Assembly (NCBI RefSeq): GCF_019457475.1 | Contig: NZ_CP080413.1 | Coordinates: 3,348,001 to 3,412,000 of the forward strand | Direction: 5' to 3' | DNA length: 64,000 nt | Source: Shewanella acanthi | GTDB taxonomy: Bacteria; Pseudomonadota; Gammaproteobacteria; Enterobacterales; Shewanellaceae | In this document: piece after piece, positions 1 to 11,244 of the stretch | Layout: each line of letters opens with the position of its first letter | Position numbering within the stretch: the stretch's first letter is position 1 | Notes under the pieces: model-generated | Databases searched by the model: none | What the model was told of the DNA's origin: nothing | Seen by the model: the letters and a program-made list of their open reading frames with translations, nothing else | Position numbers and translations under genes: made by a program

Positions 1-60
1 ATCGTAAGACTCAGATCCTTGCTGAGACGCCGCCCGAAGCTGACGAATCAAAGCCTAACT
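1..60 (+). CDS. Possible C-terminal tail of a gene entering from outside the window
   Basis: The third forward frame is open from the window edge to a TAG at 58-60 and would encode an acidic, proline-rich tail ending ...PPEADESKPN. A hairpin follows at 99-126, which fits a gene end. Only about 19 residues are visible, so the product cannot be named and the frame could be chance; frame 1 is also open, to a TAA at 100-102. Confidence 0.3.
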
Positions 61-98
61 AGTATAGACCCGACTCGCCCGTGCTTATTTGGCTTAAT

Positions 99-132
99 CT
101 AAGGAACACATCTGCGCGTTCCTTAGCTTTCC
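99..132 (+). terminator. Hairpin, possible terminator
   Basis: CTAAGGAAC at 99-107 pairs with GTTCCTTAG at 118-126 around a 10-base loop, followed by a short pyrimidine run (CTTTCCCCC). It lies between the possible gene tail ending at 60 and the convergent DUF2238 gene. The T-run is weak. Confidence 0.4.
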
Positions 133-191
133 CCCACTTCCCTAAAAATTGCCAGCATAATCGCAAGTAGCTCAAAAGAGGGCGGGGCTAC

Positions 192-794
192 TTAGTTTGA
201 TAAGTTTGCGATTTGTTTATCCTGCAAGCGAGACAAGCTAATCAGAGCAACCACAGCACCTATCAGGGCTAAAAACATATCCGATTGGGTATCCCAAACA
301 TACCCTTGGGTGCCTAAAAACGCTTCGGCATCATCCCCAGTTGCCACTGCCACCCACCATTCGATTAACTCGTAAAAGGCACTCAGTGCTAATGCAAAAC
401 AAGTCGATAGAAAGGCACACCAGCCACCGGCTTTAACGGCTTGATGTCGAAGCATCACTTCACGAGCCAGCATCACTGGCACAAAGCCTTGAGTAAAATG
501 ACCTACTTTATCGTAGTTATTGCGCTCGCTACCCATCCATTGGGCAAGAGTGTCAAACAAGGGGACTTCGGCATAGGTATAGTGGGCGCCAACAAACAAT
601 ACAGCGCAATGTACTAGTACTAAACCATAGGCTAATGGGGTGAGCGGAAAGCCTTTTCGAGTGAAGAATAGGATTGGCAGAGCGATTAATGCGGGGAGCG
701 CTTCGAGCCACCAAGTAAAAGGATCCGCAGGATTGATAGCTGACCATGCTAAAACAGAGAAGTAGATAGCAGTCCAAACGAGTTTATTATTCAT
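192..794 (-). CDS. DUF2238 (YjdF-family) integral membrane protein
   Basis: A 200-residue polytopic membrane protein with about five or six hydrophobic segments. The conserved acidic and aromatic positions resemble the YjdF/DUF2238 family: a DKVGHFTQGF stretch in the middle, then an ELIEWW segment and a TQSDMFLALIGA segment near the C-terminus. No biochemical function is established for the family. The ATG at 794 has a purine-rich AAGAG about 10 bases upstream. The gene is divergent from serA and appears monocistronic. Family assignment is from motif recall and could not be searched here. Confidence 0.82.
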   Translation of the reverse strand: MNNKLVWTAIYFSVLAWSAINPADPFTWWLEALPALIALPILFFTRKGFPLTPLAYGLVLVHCAVLFVGAHYTYAEVPLFDTLAQWMGSERNNYDKVGHFTQGFVPVMLAREVMLRHQAVKAGGWCAFLSTCFALALSAFYELIEWWVAVATGDDAEAFLGTQGYVWDTQSDMFLALIGAVVALISLSRLQDKQIANLSN

Positions 795-949
795 TGTTTA
801 TCACTCTTATGAGATATTGTTCTAAATCTAGAATATTAACTTTAGCCATCTAGCCCTCCACAGTGCGATAAAAAAGTGCTACTTTGTTGGCTGAAGGCTG
901 TCAGCATAGCATACAAGAACCATTTCAATTAATTAGAGGGTACCCAATC

Positions 950-2179
950 ATGGCGAAACACTCGCTTGACAAGGATAAGATCAAGATCCTGTTGTTGGAA
1001 GGCGTCCACCAATCTGCGGTAGATGTATTTGAACGTGCTGGATATTCTAATATTGAATATCACAAAGCCTCCCTTGGCGATGAAGCCCTGCTTGAAGCCA
1101 TCAAAGATGCGCATTTTGTTGGCATCCGTTCCCGTACCCAACTCACAGCCGACGTGCTAAAGCGCGCTGAAAAACTGATTGCAATTGGTTGTTTCTGTAT
1201 CGGAACAAACCAAGTGGACTTAGCAACTGCCGAATCTCTCGGTATCCCAGTATTTAACGCCCCATTCTCTAATACCCGCAGCGTGGCTGAGCTGGTATTA
1301 GGTGAGATCATCATGCTAATGCGTGGTATCCCTGAACGTAACGCCATTGCTCACCGTGGTGGCTGGATGAAGACAGCTGCAGGCAGCTACGAAGTCCGTG
1401 GTAAAACCTTAGGCGTGATTGGCTACGGTCATATTGGAACTCAGCTCGGTATTCTGGCTGAAACCTTAGGTATGCGTGTGGTGTTCTTTGATATCGAAGA
1501 CAAACTGCCACTGGGTAATGCCCAGCAAATCCATTCGCTAGAGCAGTTATTAGGTATGGCCGATGTCATCAGCTTGCACGTCCCAGAAACGGCACAAACC
1601 AAGGACATGATCAGTACCGCCGAATTTGCCGCCATGCGCAAGGGCAGTATCTTTATTAACGCCTCACGGGGTACTGTGGTAGATATCGATGCGTTAACGG
1701 TCGCCATCAAAGAGCGCCACCTTGCAGGTGCCGCTATCGACGTATTCCCTGTCGAGCCACAATCAAACGATGATGAATTTATCAGTCCATTACGTGGTTT
1801 AGACAACGTACTTCTGACACCTCACGTAGGTGGTAGCACAGCTGAAGCGCAGGAAAACATCGGTATCGAGGTTGCAGGCAAGCTGGCGAAATACTCAGAC
1901 AACGGTTCAACGGTATCTGCAGTTAACTTCCCAGAAGTATCGCTGCCAATGCACAAAGGCACTTCTCGCCTACTGCACATCCACCAAAACCGCCCTGGTA
2001 TCCTCATCAAAATCAACAAAGCCTTCTCTGAAAAAGGCATCAACATTGCCGCACAGTACCTGCAAACCACTGCAGATATTGGTTACGTGGTGATGGAAGT
2101 TGATACGCATCAGGCCGAAGAGGCTCTGGTAGAGCTTAAAGCGATTGAAGGCACATTACGCACCCGCGTTCTCTTCTAA
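950..2179 (+). CDS. serA: D-3-phosphoglycerate dehydrogenase
   Basis: Oxidises 3-phosphoglycerate to 3-phosphohydroxypyruvate with NAD, the first committed step of L-serine synthesis, in the cytoplasm. The 409-residue product matches the E. coli-type SerA length (about 410). Visible are the NAD-binding GYGHIG motif, the catalytic Arg in NASRGT, the Glu in PVEP and the His in TPHVGGS, followed by a C-terminal ACT domain (about residues 335-409) that in the family binds serine for feedback inhibition. The frame is open upstream to an in-frame TTG at 884, but the ATG at 950 has AGAGGG about 10 bases before it and gives the normal N-terminus (MAKHSLDKDKI). A hairpin terminator follows. Confidence 0.97.
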   Translation: MAKHSLDKDKIKILLLEGVHQSAVDVFERAGYSNIEYHKASLGDEALLEAIKDAHFVGIRSRTQLTADVLKRAEKLIAIGCFCIGTNQVDLATAESLGIPVFNAPFSNTRSVAELVLGEIIMLMRGIPERNAIAHRGGWMKTAAGSYEVRGKTLGVIGYGHIGTQLGILAETLGMRVVFFDIEDKLPLGNAQQIHSLEQLLGMADVISLHVPETAQTKDMISTAEFAAMRKGSIFINASRGTVVDIDALTVAIKERHLAGAAIDVFPVEPQSNDDEFISPLRGLDNVLLTPHVGGSTAEAQENIGIEVAGKLAKYSDNGSTVSAVNFPEVSLPMHKGTSRLLHIHQNRPGILIKINKAFSEKGINIAAQYLQTTADIGYVVMEVDTHQAEEALVELKAIEGTLRTRVLF

Positions 2180-2206
2180 GTATTAATCCTCCACCGATTA
2201 GGCTTT

Positions 2207-2250
2207 ATAAGGCGCCCTATCCCACAAAGATAACGGCGCCTTATGCTTTT
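2207..2250 (+). terminator. Terminator after serA
   Basis: ATAAGGCGCC at 2207-2216 pairs with GGCGCCTTAT at 2235-2244 (10-bp stem, 18-base loop), then GCTTTT. It lies 28 bases after the serA stop. Confidence 0.6.
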
Positions 2251-2329
2251 GAGCGGCTTGTACTTTTGAGCGAGGCTTAATTCCGTTACAATCAGCCACT
2301 CGCACCGTATTCATTTTCAGGATCTGGCT

Positions 2330-3286
2330 ATGACTATTTCAGTTTCTACCCCAACTTGGGCGCTAGACGCTTCTTTACCTCCTCTGATGATCGCCAACCT
2401 CAGCCACCTAGGCCTTATCAAAATTGTCGGCGAACAGGGTCGCACTTTTATCCACGGTCAGGTCACTACCGACATCGTCTCCTTAGCGAAGGATCAATGG
2501 CGCTGGGGCGCACACTGCGATCCTAAGGGTAAGATGATTGCCAGTTTCCGCACCTTTGCCATTGACGATGCGCTGTTTATGCTGATGCCAAGGGATACCG
2601 TTGCCATCGACTTGCCACAGTTACAAAAATACGCCGTGTTTAGCAAAGCGACTCTTACCAATGCTTCCGACGAATTAGTGCTGTTAGGGGTTGCGGGAGA
2701 TGAGGCAAAGGCCTTTGTGGAGGCCCGTTTTGGCGCTATCACCCTAGAGCTCACTGTCACTGAACAAGGAACCATTATTAAGGATGCTGAGCGCTATATT
2801 TTGGCATTAACCCCAGAGACTGCGGCTGATATCGCCGCTAGCGTCGAGTCAGTATTTGATGCCAGCGCTTGGCAAGCAATCGAAATCCTCGCAGGCTATC
2901 CTAACCTCGCGGCATCCCACGCCAATCAATATGTGCCGCAAATGTGCAACCTTCAGGCAGTGAATGGCATTAGCTTTAACAAGGGCTGTTATATGGGCCA
3001 AGAAACCGTTGCTCGGATGAAATACCGTGGCGGCAATAAACGCGCCCTGTATATTCTCCAGGGACACACCTCATTGACTGTGGATCTTGAAACAGCCCTT
3101 GAAATCGCCATGGAAGACGGATTCCGTCGCGGTGGGCAGATCATTGAATTCGTCCAACGGGGTAACCAAGTGCTATTAACTGCGGTATTGGCCAACGATA
3201 CCGAGAGTGATGCCAAACTGCGCTTTGCCGAAGATGAACAGTCAAGCCTGAGCATTTTGCCGCTACCCTATTCGCTAGAAGATTAA
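2330..3286 (+). CDS. ygfZ: tRNA-modifying protein YgfZ (folate-binding, GcvT-like)
   Basis: A 318-residue cytoplasmic protein of the YgfZ/GcvT-like family, which binds tetrahydrofolate and supports iron-sulfur enzymes such as the tRNA thiomethyltransferase MiaB. The diagnostic K-G-C-Y-x-G-Q-E signature is present at residues 218-225, with the essential Cys at 220. The N-terminal half carries the aminomethyltransferase-like fold (FIHGQVTTDI near residue 40). The ATG at 2330 has AGGATC upstream, and a possible -10 element TACAAT lies at 2287-2292. Genes on both sides are terminated, so it is probably transcribed alone. Confidence 0.93.
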   Translation: MTISVSTPTWALDASLPPLMIANLSHLGLIKIVGEQGRTFIHGQVTTDIVSLAKDQWRWGAHCDPKGKMIASFRTFAIDDALFMLMPRDTVAIDLPQLQKYAVFSKATLTNASDELVLLGVAGDEAKAFVEARFGAITLELTVTEQGTIIKDAERYILALTPETAADIAASVESVFDASAWQAIEILAGYPNLAASHANQYVPQMCNLQAVNGISFNKGCYMGQETVARMKYRGGNKRALYILQGHTSLTVDLETALEIAMEDGFRRGGQIIEFVQRGNQVLLTAVLANDTESDAKLRFAEDEQSSLSILPLPYSLED

Positions 3287-3323
3287 TTGCGTAGGCAAAT
3301 GCCTAAGCAAGATTTGAACACAG

Positions 3324-3347
3324 AAAAGGCGCCATCGGCGCCTTTTT
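3324..3347. terminator. Bidirectional terminator between ygfZ and the HD-GYP gene
   Basis: GGCGCC at 3328-3333 and GGCGCC at 3337-3342 form a 6-bp stem with an ATC loop, flanked by AAAA on the left and TTTTT on the right, so it can serve both convergent genes. Confidence 0.8.
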
Positions 3348-3364
3348 CTACTTCATCAATTCCG

Positions 3365-4381
3365 TTAATGCTCCAAATAGTCGTCACGGATCGCGATAAC
3401 TTCGGGCAGGATCTTCTTAAACTCTTCAACCAGTTTAGGGTCGAAGTGCTTACCTGCTTGCTCTTCGAGCAGGTTAATGGTTGCCTCGATTGTCCAAGGT
3501 TGTTTATAGGGCCGCCTCGAGGTAAGCGCATCGAACACATCGGCTATCGCCACTATGCGACCTTCAATAGGAATACTCTCTCCCTTTAAGCCCTTTGGAT
3601 AACCCGAACCATCCCATTTTTCGTGGTGGGTTAAGGCGATACGTCTCGCCATTTGCAATAAAGGATCACCGTGTTCCCCGATGATTTCGGCGCCAATAGT
3701 GGCATGCTGCTGCATGATTTCCCACTCTTCAGCATCGAGTTTATCAGGTTTTTTCAGTACCGCATCTGGGGTGCCAATTTTACCAATATCATGCATAGGG
3801 GCAGCGTTATAGAGTAAATCGCAGAAGGTTGCAGGTAAGCCTAATTGAATTGCTAACAACCTTGCATAATGGCTCATGCGAACAACGTGCAGGCCCGTTT
3901 CATTGTCTTTATATTCAGCAGCACGGCCGAGGCGCCGAATGATTTCGAAACGGGTTTCTTCAAGTTCCTGAGTACGCTCTTTGACCTGTTGCTCCAGCAA
4001 ACGCTTTTGATCATAGAGTGCTAAATGGGTTCTCACCCGCGCCTTAACCACAGGCGCACTGACCGGTTTAGTGATGTAATCAACGGCCCCCAGTTCAAAG
4101 CCCTGAGTCTCGTCAGCGGCCTCAGAAAGTGCAGTCACAAAGATAACCGGAATATGACAGGTCATAGGCTCCTGCTTTAGTAGCTTACACACCTCATAAC
4201 CATTCATCCCCGGCATCATCACGTCGAGCAAAATCAAATCAGGTAGAGTTTTGGCAACCAGTGCCAATGCCCTCGGCCCATCAATGGCCACTTTTACCTT
4301 ATAATCGTTGCCCAAAATCCCAACTAAAATATCAATGTTTTCAGGTGTATCATCTACGACTAAAATCGTTGCTTTTTCCAT
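3365..4381 (-). CDS. Response regulator with HD-GYP c-di-GMP phosphodiesterase domain
   Basis: A 338-residue protein with an N-terminal receiver domain (ILVVDDTPEN at the start; phospho-acceptor Asp in LILLDVMMPG), a short coiled linker, and a C-terminal HD-GYP domain. The catalytic signatures are complete: HDIGKIG, a later HH pair, and the canonical GSGYPKG motif. The family hydrolyses cyclic di-GMP in the cytoplasm. It lies directly downstream of the giant hybrid kinase on the same strand with a gap of about 70 bases, so that kinase is the likely phosphodonor (inference). An upstream in-frame GTG at 4405 exists, but the ATG at 4381 has GGTAGG before it and begins right at the receiver fold. 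Confidence 0.93.
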   Translation of the reverse strand: MEKATILVVDDTPENIDILVGILGNDYKVKVAIDGPRALALVAKTLPDLILLDVMMPGMNGYEVCKLLKQEPMTCHIPVIFVTALSEAADETQGFELGAVDYITKPVSAPVVKARVRTHLALYDQKRLLEQQVKERTQELEETRFEIIRRLGRAAEYKDNETGLHVVRMSHYARLLAIQLGLPATFCDLLYNAAPMHDIGKIGTPDAVLKKPDKLDAEEWEIMQQHATIGAEIIGEHGDPLLQMARRIALTHHEKWDGSGYPKGLKGESIPIEGRIVAIADVFDALTSRRPYKQPWTIEATINLLEEQAGKHFDPKLVEEFKKILPEVIAIRDDYLEH

Positions 4382-4451
4382 TAACAACCTACCTTTGTCA
4401 AACACACTACCGACCTTTTTCTTCGAACGACGCTGTTCAAGTCTGGCGCCC

Positions 4452-7400
4452 CTAAGAGCCTAAATCAGCGAGAACATCATTGATCAAATCGATGGCCTCA
4501 TCGAATTGGTATTGATTAATCATAGTCAGGGCTGGGCTTAACTGCCGCCATAAATTCGTGCTGACTTGGGGTTTTAAAGCATCAATTTGTGCAACCGCGT
4601 CCGAGTCAGCCTCTTCTAAGCTCTTAATTAACGACGTTAAGGCTTGAACCAATTCTTCCTTGGGTAACTGTGCAACATCAGACACTTCCACTTCCACCGC
4701 TTGGGGTTTTGCCCTATCAATGGCATCACAAATTGAAGCCACTAACACTTTAATTTGGTCTAGCTCTTCTTGATAGGGAGCACTTTCACCGAGGTTTTGT
4801 TCTAGCTGCCGCGCAAGGGCAACCAATTTATTCGAGCTCAAGTTACCAGCCAGTCCCTTAAGTGTGTGGGCAATTCGGACCGCCTCATCGGACTTACCTG
4901 CAGACATGGCCTTATTCACTTGCTCAACGACATTACGCTGACTGCTAGCGAAACGATCGAAAATCCGCTGATATAAACGAGTCGAGTTTTGAACTAACTG
5001 TAATCCCCTGTCGATATCCAGTTCTGGATGTTCAGGCCATTTCACCACATCCGATGGATCGGTATTGATAGGTTTGGCTTTAACTTCTGCTGCAGGCTCT
5101 GTATTCTCCTGTGCGGGCAACGCTTTGTCCCCTAAATAATCGAGCAGAGTTTGATAAAGAATATTCACTTCAATCGGCTTAGCTACATGATCATTCATGC
5201 CTGCTTCGATGCATTTTTCCCTATCTCCAGCCATGGCATTTGCCGTCATCGCAATCACAGGCAAATCGGCTAATTCCGGACGTTTACGCAAGGCTTTAGT
5301 GGCTTGATACCCATCCATTACTGGCATTTGGCAATCCATGAGCACCAAGTCAAAACTCTGCTGAGCGAGTTTATCTAATGCTATTTGGCCATTCGTAGCA
5401 ATCGATAAGATGACGCCAACCTGCTCCAAAAACTCGGTCGCCACTTCAATATTCATCTCGTTGTCTTCAACCAATAGAATACGTTTGCCCTTGAGCGGAA
5501 TGAGCATATTAGGGTCAAGCGTCTCATTATTACGCCTAACCGGTAACACACCGGTTCGACCTATGGCGTTCATAATGCCGTCGAGGAGTCTTGAGGGACT
5601 AATGGGCTTACTGATGTAACCCGCCAGATCAAGCTCTTCTATTTGATGTAAGAACTCTTGGTTTGCATGGGCCGACACCATCAAAATCTTAGGAGGATTC
5701 TTCGCTTGGTTAATCATTTGCCGCGCAGTTTCGAGTCCATCCATTTGCGGCATTTTCCAATCTATCAACGCCACTGCGTAATCCTGCTGGGTGCAACGGG
5801 TAACAGCCTCCTCACCGGATCGCACGGTATCGACTCTGAAGCCCATACTTTCAAGAGTGGTGCGCATAATGTCACGGGCGGTGGCGTTATCATCGACCAC
5901 CAATATCGGCATGCCTTCTAGCTCTTGAGAGATAGCCAATTTTTGACCACTAGAAATATGCAACTTAACCGTAAAATAGAAGGTGCTACCATGGCCAAAC
6001 TGACTCTCCACCCCGATGGTTCCGCCCATCAATTCGACCAATTGTTTACAAATAGCTAACCCAAGACCTGTGCCTCCGTACTTACGGGTGGTTGAAGTAT
6101 CCGCCTGACTAAAGGATTTAAACAGTTTGGCCTGTTGCTCCTCAGTTAAACCGATACCACTGTCACGCACGCTAAAGCGCAGTACCACATCATCGTTCAT
6201 TTGCTCGACTAGATTGAGGGATAACAGTACTTCACCGCGCTCAGTAAATTTAATCGCATTATTCATTAGATTAATGAGCACTTGCCCAAGGCGCAGCGAA
6301 TCGCCGAACAAGTGGCGTGGCACATTGGGGGAAACCGCAAACAGCAATTCGAGCTGTTTATTTGCGGCTTTCTCGGAGAACATATCACTGAGATCTTCGA
6401 GCATAGTGTCTAACTGGAAGGGCACGGACTCGATATCAAGCTTACCGGCTTCAATTTTCGAGAAGTCGAGAATATCGTTAATTATCGATAACAATGCCTT
6501 AGAGGCCCGCTCTATTTTTTCGACATAGTTGCGCTGCTTAGTATCAAGCTCGGTTTGCAAGCATAGTTGTGACATACCAATAATGGCATTCATTGGAGTA
6601 CGGATTTCGTGCGACATGTTGGCAAGGAAGTCGCCCTTGGCTTTACTGGCCGCATCGGCTTCTTCCTTCGCCATCATCAGCTCATTCGACAAGGTTTTCA
6701 GTTCGGTCATATCGACCATACTGACCACAGCGGATTCAAATTGACCTTGGCCATCATACAGCGCAGAGACGTTAACCGACATCCACAGCAGCTCGCCATT
6801 TTGGCGAACAAAGCGCCGTTCACCGCGATATTCGCTAACGCGTCCCTCCGCCAACTCTTTAAATTGCGCCTTGGCTTCCTCTTTGTTCTGCAGGCTTAAT
6901 ACTTCGAAAATGGAGTTGCCACAAAGCTCCTCGCGACTTTGCCCCATCTCAATACAGTATTGATCGTTACAGTCGAGGATGACCCCCTTGATATCTACGT
7001 TCACAATACTGATCGCAGAACCGTCAAACAGTGCCCTGAAGTGCGCCTCACTCACTTCGAGCTCCTCCTCGATTTTTTTACGGGAGGTAATATCCATGAT
7101 GTAACCGTTCCAAATCATCGCGCCATCATCTTCAGCAAAGCCACTGGCACCGGCTTCCATCCAGCGAATGCTACCGTTAGGATGGCGATAGCGGAATTCA
7201 CGTACCCACTGCAGCCTATCGTCGCTCTTACCGGTGAGTGCTAACACGATATCGGCCCGTTCATCGTCGAAAATGCGTTCAGCTATCAGATTGAAGTTTT
7301 CGATGAGATCCTCACGGTGTTGCCCCAACATATGGAACGCCGCGCCCGATAGGAAGGTAAATGAGCGTTCTGAAGGCGATATCCAGCGCAATTGATACAC

Positions 7401-9755
7401 GGTACAAGGAATTGATTCGGTAATGCTGGTTAACTGTTTACGGGAAAACTCCAACTCGACTAACGCGAGTTTACTTTCAGTTATATCGTCGATACTGCCG
7501 TCAAACCAAAGGGGAAAACCGTCCTCGGAATAACTAGCCTTACCCTTTTCATGGACCCAACGAATACTGCCATCGCGGTGACGAATACGATATTCCACTT
7601 CAAAGGTTTCTTGTTCGGCCAGCGCCCTATCAATATGCTTATGGCATTCGGGCAGATCCTCTTCGAGGATCAACGAAGCAAATGTGCGTTGGCGATTTTC
7701 AATAAACTGACTCGCGGCATAACCGGTAATATCGACGATATTGTCACTCACATATTCCATCACCCACTCTTCACCAATTCGAGTTCGGTATACTGCACCG
7801 GGAATATTGGTAACAAGTCCACGGAATCGCAGCTCACTGTCACGGACTTTTTGCTCAACCGCCAATTTTTGAGTCATGTCGCGAATCGATGCTGCCACCT
7901 GTTTTCGGCCATTGATATCGACTGGTAAGGTACTCAAGGCAACTTCTGCAATAAATTCTTCGCCATCGGCCTTCAATGCACGCACATTACGCGCATTTGC
8001 CATGGGGCGATCACGCCCTTCTTTGAAGAACTGAATTCGCTCCTTCATATGGGTTTGTTTAAGATCTTCAGGTAACAGCGCCTCAATCTGCATCTCGAGC
8101 ATTTCTTGAGGATTGTATCCAAACAGTTGTTGGCACTGAGTATTCGTAAAAATGATTTGGCCGGATTGATCCACAATCAGCATGGCCTCGGGTGCGGCTT
8201 CCAGTACGGCATTTGACCAAGCGGCAGCAGAAAACTGCTCGGTAACATCGGTAAATAACATTTCAACCGACATTACCTCTCCCGTATCCGTCAGCAGCGG
8301 CTGCATAAACAAATCCAACCGACGCAATTGCCCATCCGCATTAAGCAATTCCACCTGATGGGGAGGCACATTTTTACCTCTGAGGGCGATATTGGTATAT
8401 TCCCAATTCTGCTCATTCAGTGAATTGGCCGAGAACAAACGCTCATATTTGCGCTTTAGCAAGTCAGGGGAAATCCCCAACACTTTAGTCACCCCATCAC
8501 TGACCTGAGCGAGCTGCCCATCGGGATTGAGTGAACAGTAAAACGACTTATCGCTCATACCATCAATCAAACGGGCAAATCGATTACCACGGGAATCAAG
8601 AATCGCTTGCTCCCGTTCATCCAATAAATCGGCCATGTGGTTAAAGCTTTCGCTTAGCGTCACTATCTCGCTAACGGCGCCATCGGGGATGTCAAGCCTA
8701 CGCGCTTTACCCTGACCAAAGGCAACAAAGCCAGCCTCTAACAATTCTAATGGTCGTGTTAATCGTTTCGCGGCAACATAGCAGGTTAAGATAAGAAGAA
8801 GTGTTAACAGACACAAATTGAGCACTATCGCTGCCAACTCATCCATCATTGAGGTAAAAATATCCTTCTGCGGCACTGCAATGATGACGTGCCAATTCAA
8901 TTTAGGCACCTTAGAAACACTGGCGAGATTAACTGTCCCTTTGGCATCAACAAAACTCGCCTGGCCACTTTCTCCCTTTTGTTGCAGTGACCAAAACTCA
9001 GAATTACGATTTGAGTTAATGTCGAGCCATTGGGCGGGAGTCGATTTGAGGACCTTATCTCTATCCTTGTGATAGATAAGTCTACTTTGATCATCCAGTA
9101 CGACTAATTTATCCCCTGCAATGCCAAGCTGTTCGGGTAATCGCTCGAGATCGAGGTCGACTGTTGCAACCCCAGTGAAATTATCGGCTGGCCCAAAGGG
9201 CACTGAATAGGTAATCATCAGCGCATTGCCACCGCCCTCATCAAAATAGGCCTTAGACCAGTAACCGCCAGGCTGATTGATGGCATTGCTCCACCAGTCC
9301 CATTTACCATCCGTGTAGTCATAACCATCTGCGCCAATATCGAGATAATTAAAGCCGTTTTCAGTACGGTGAACATAGGGAGAGAACAGGCGTTTGCCCG
9401 GAAAAGTATTCTCTTTAAACGCAACCGATGTGCCAAAAAAGTCTGGATTTCGTTCTAATCTGCTGATCATTACCTGCTTAAGTTTTGCAGGATCGTTCAT
9501 ATCGCCTTTATCCGCGAGCAGCGTAATAAAATCAGCCAAACCTTGGGTGTTCGCTTGGGCACGTTCAAGCAATTGTTGTAGCTTATTTGCAGCCGCAGCT
9601 GAATCCTGCGAGAGTTTTTCGTAGACGACTCTTTCGGAAGAACGATAGCTAAACCAAGCGTTTATCATATAAACGCCCGTCATAATCAGAATCAAAGGCA
9701 GTGCGATATGGGATAGAATCCTACTGCGGAAAGTACGAAGTTTACTTTTGTCCAT
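4452..9755 (-). CDS. Giant hybrid sensor histidine kinase (dCache-HAMP-5xPAS-HisKA-HATPase-REC-REC-HPt)
   Basis: A 1767-residue membrane kinase. In order it shows a first membrane helix (about 15-35), a periplasmic dCache-like sensor (40-310), a second helix (320-340), HAMP (340-390), five successive PAS domains (about 400-1050), a HisKA domain with the phospho-acceptor His in MSHEIRTP, an HATPase domain ([13 protein letters not shown]), two receiver domains (Asp in ALIDWKMPQ and LVLMDCQMP) and a C-terminal HPt domain (His in [12 protein letters not shown]). This supports an intramolecular phosphorelay ending on an external regulator, probably the HD-GYP protein downstream. A TTG-initiated start 33 bases upstream is possible, but the ATG at 9755 follows a GGGG tract and precedes the first helix. 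The ligand cannot be read from sequence. Confidence 0.94.
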   Translation of the reverse strand: MDKSKLRTFRSRILSHIALPLILIMTGVYMINAWFSYRSSERVVYEKLSQDSAAAANKLQQLLERAQANTQGLADFITLLADKGDMNDPAKLKQVMISRLERNPDFFGTSVAFKENTFPGKRLFSPYVHRTENGFNYLDIGADGYDYTDGKWDWWSNAINQPGGYWSKAYFDEGGGNALMITYSVPFGPADNFTGVATVDLDLERLPEQLGIAGDKLVVLDDQSRLIYHKDRDKVLKSTPAQWLDINSNRNSEFWSLQQKGESGQASFVDAKGTVNLASVSKVPKLNWHVIIAVPQKDIFTSMMDELAAIVLNLCLLTLLLILTCYVAAKRLTRPLELLEAGFVAFGQGKARRLDIPDGAVSEIVTLSESFNHMADLLDEREQAILDSRGNRFARLIDGMSDKSFYCSLNPDGQLAQVSDGVTKVLGISPDLLKRKYERLFSANSLNEQNWEYTNIALRGKNVPPHQVELLNADGQLRRLDLFMQPLLTDTGEVMSVEMLFTDVTEQFSAAAWSNAVLEAAPEAMLIVDQSGQIIFTNTQCQQLFGYNPQEMLEMQIEALLPEDLKQTHMKERIQFFKEGRDRPMANARNVRALKADGEEFIAEVALSTLPVDINGRKQVAASIRDMTQKLAVEQKVRDSELRFRGLVTNIPGAVYRTRIGEEWVMEYVSDNIVDITGYAASQFIENRQRTFASLILEEDLPECHKHIDRALAEQETFEVEYRIRHRDGSIRWVHEKGKASYSEDGFPLWFDGSIDDITESKLALVELEFSRKQLTSITESIPCTVYQLRWISPSERSFTFLSGAAFHMLGQHREDLIENFNLIAERIFDDERADIVLALTGKSDDRLQWVREFRYRHPNGSIRWMEAGASGFAEDDGAMIWNGYIMDITSRKKIEEELEVSEAHFRALFDGSAISIVNVDIKGVILDCNDQYCIEMGQSREELCGNSIFEVLSLQNKEEAKAQFKELAEGRVSEYRGERRFVRQNGELLWMSVNVSALYDGQGQFESAVVSMVDMTELKTLSNELMMAKEEADAASKAKGDFLANMSHEIRTPMNAIIGMSQLCLQTELDTKQRNYVEKIERASKALLSIINDILDFSKIEAGKLDIESVPFQLDTMLEDLSDMFSEKAANKQLELLFAVSPNVPRHLFGDSLRLGQVLINLMNNAIKFTERGEVLLSLNLVEQMNDDVVLRFSVRDSGIGLTEEQQAKLFKSFSQADTSTTRKYGGTGLGLAICKQLVELMGGTIGVESQFGHGSTFYFTVKLHISSGQKLAISQELEGMPILVVDDNATARDIMRTTLESMGFRVDTVRSGEEAVTRCTQQDYAVALIDWKMPQMDGLETARQMINQAKNPPKILMVSAHANQEFLHQIEELDLAGYISKPISPSRLLDGIMNAIGRTGVLPVRRNNETLDPNMLIPLKGKRILLVEDNEMNIEVATEFLEQVGVILSIATNGQIALDKLAQQSFDLVLMDCQMPVMDGYQATKALRKRPELADLPVIAMTANAMAGDREKCIEAGMNDHVAKPIEVNILYQTLLDYLGDKALPAQENTEPAAEVKAKPINTDPSDVVKWPEHPELDIDRGLQLVQNSTRLYQRIFDRFASSQRNVVEQVNKAMSAGKSDEAVRIAHTLKGLAGNLSSNKLVALARQLEQNLGESAPYQEELDQIKVLVASICDAIDRAKPQAVEVEVSDVAQLPKEELVQALTSLIKSLEEADSDAVAQIDALKPQVSTNLWRQLSPALTMINQYQFDEAIDLINDVLADLGS

Positions 9756-9885
9756 GGCGTCGCCCCAAAGTCCCCGTTTTAAATGCACTCATTTTTTGAA
9801 CAGCACTTTATAAAGTAAACGAAGAACCGTGGGACGACAATCCAAAATTAGAATTACTCGAACTAAAATATTGTTTTAAAATGCC

Positions 9886-11244
9886 TTAATAAGCGGCTTC
9901 CACAACACTTTTATCAAACATTCGACTGAAATACAGTTGAGTTTCAGTGATAATCACCTTTCTAAGACCAATAATGGCAATCAAATTCGGGATAGCCATC
10001 AAACCATTCACCGTGTCGGCCAGTAGCCATACCAGATCCAGTTTAATAAAAGCACCTCCAGCGATGAGTCCAAGGAAAAGCAACTGGTAGATTCTGAGGC
10101 CACGTTCACCCACCAAATAATACCAGCAGCGCTCTCCGTAATAATGCCAACCTAAAATGGTCGTAAAGGCGAAACACACTAACGCTATGGTCACTAAATA
10201 CTGCCCAATAAGCGCCGAACTGCCCATGCTAAAGGCAGCGCTGGTCATAGCTGCCCCTGCGGTTTCACCGTTCCACACGCCGGTGATAATAAGTACTAAT
10301 CCCGTCATAGTGCAGATGATAAGAGTGTCGAAAAAGGTGCCCGTCATGCTCACCAGCCCTTGCTCGACGGGCTCCTTGGTCTTAGCCGCAGCCGCCGCAA
10401 TGGGGGCACTGCCAAGGCCTGATTCATTGGAAAATACACCGCGTGCAATTCCCATTTGAATTGCCTGTGCAACGGTTGCCCCTAAAAATCCACCAACGGC
10501 AGAAACGGGCGTAAAGGCAGACTCAATCACCAGACTCAGTGCGGGAACAATGGCATCATTAAAGCTTATAAGGATCCACAAGCAAGCGAGCACATATCCA
10601 ATCGACATCGCAGGTACGACCTTTTGAGCCACATTAGAAATGCGCTGCACGCCCCCTAAAGTCACTGTCGCCACAAGTAAAGTCAACACGAGTGCGGTCA
10701 CCCAAGTCGGCACTTCAAAGGCAATGGTTAGGGCATCGCTGATCGCATTAACTTGGGCAAAAGTACCGATACCGAAAAAGGCTACCCCCACACCGAAGAG
10801 GGCGAAGAGTTTTGCCATCCAAGGGAGCCCCAAACCGCGCTCAATGTAATACATAGGGCCGCCGGCTATTTGCCCACGTTTATCGATAGTGCGGTATTTG
10901 ACGGCAAGCATACACTCGGCATATTTAGTCGCCATACCAAAAAAGGCCGCAAGCCACATCCAAAATAATGCCCCGGGCCCGCCCATCTTAATTGCGGTGG
11001 CCACCCCAACGATGTTACCAGTTCCAATGGTGGCCGAGAGTGCAGTACAAAGCGCAGCAAAGGAAGATAAGTCACCTTGACCTTTAGCGGGTTTAAATAA
11101 CAAACCTAATGCCATAGGCAGACGTAATACTTGGATTAATTTAAGGCGTGCGCTGAGATAGACGCCGGTTCCCACCAGCAAACATAAGGTAATGGGTCCC
11201 CAGACGATGCCATTTAGCTCGCTGAGTACAGCTTCAAAGCTCAT
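9886..11244 (-). CDS. Sodium:alanine/glycine symporter, AGCS family
   Basis: A 452-residue inner-membrane transporter with about ten hydrophobic segments. The AGCS signature is clear: SATIGTGNIVGVATAI near the N-terminus and a central segment with GIARGVFSNESGLGSAPI. The family imports alanine or glycine with Na+ (or H+). A tandem glycine riboswitch lies in its leader, which argues that glycine is the relevant substrate or signal here. The ATG at 11244 has GAGGA seven bases upstream; an in-frame TTG at 11256 is less likely. The hybrid kinase follows 130 bases downstream on the same strand with no obvious terminator between. Confidence 0.93.
   Translation of the reverse strand: MSFEAVLSELNGIVWGPITLCLLVGTGVYLSARLKLIQVLRLPMALGLLFKPAKGQGDLSSFAALCTALSATIGTGNIVGVATAIKMGGPGALFWMWLAAFFGMATKYAECMLAVKYRTIDKRGQIAGGPMYYIERGLGLPWMAKLFALFGVGVAFFGIGTFAQVNAISDALTIAFEVPTWVTALVLTLLVATVTLGGVQRISNVAQKVVPAMSIGYVLACLWILISFNDAIVPALSLVIESAFTPVSAVGGFLGATVAQAIQMGIARGVFSNESGLGSAPIAAAAAKTKEPVEQGLVSMTGTFFDTLIICTMTGLVLIITGVWNGETAGAAMTSAAFSMGSSALIGQYLVTIALVCFAFTTILGWHYYGERCWYYLVGERGLRIYQLLFLGLIAGGAFIKLDLVWLLADTVNGLMAIPNLIAIIGLRKVIITETQLYFSRMFDKSVVEAAY

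Noticed and set aside
1..90. Faint resemblance to the 6S RNA end region (GCTGAGACGCCGCCC)
   Set aside because: The spacing of other conserved 6S segments does not fit on either strand, and the paired 5-prime end is missing; an entering gene tail is as likely.
5410..7930. Open frames up to 133 codons on the plus strand opposite the giant kinase gene
   Set aside because: Mirror frames of a long biased gene; no start signals or homology.
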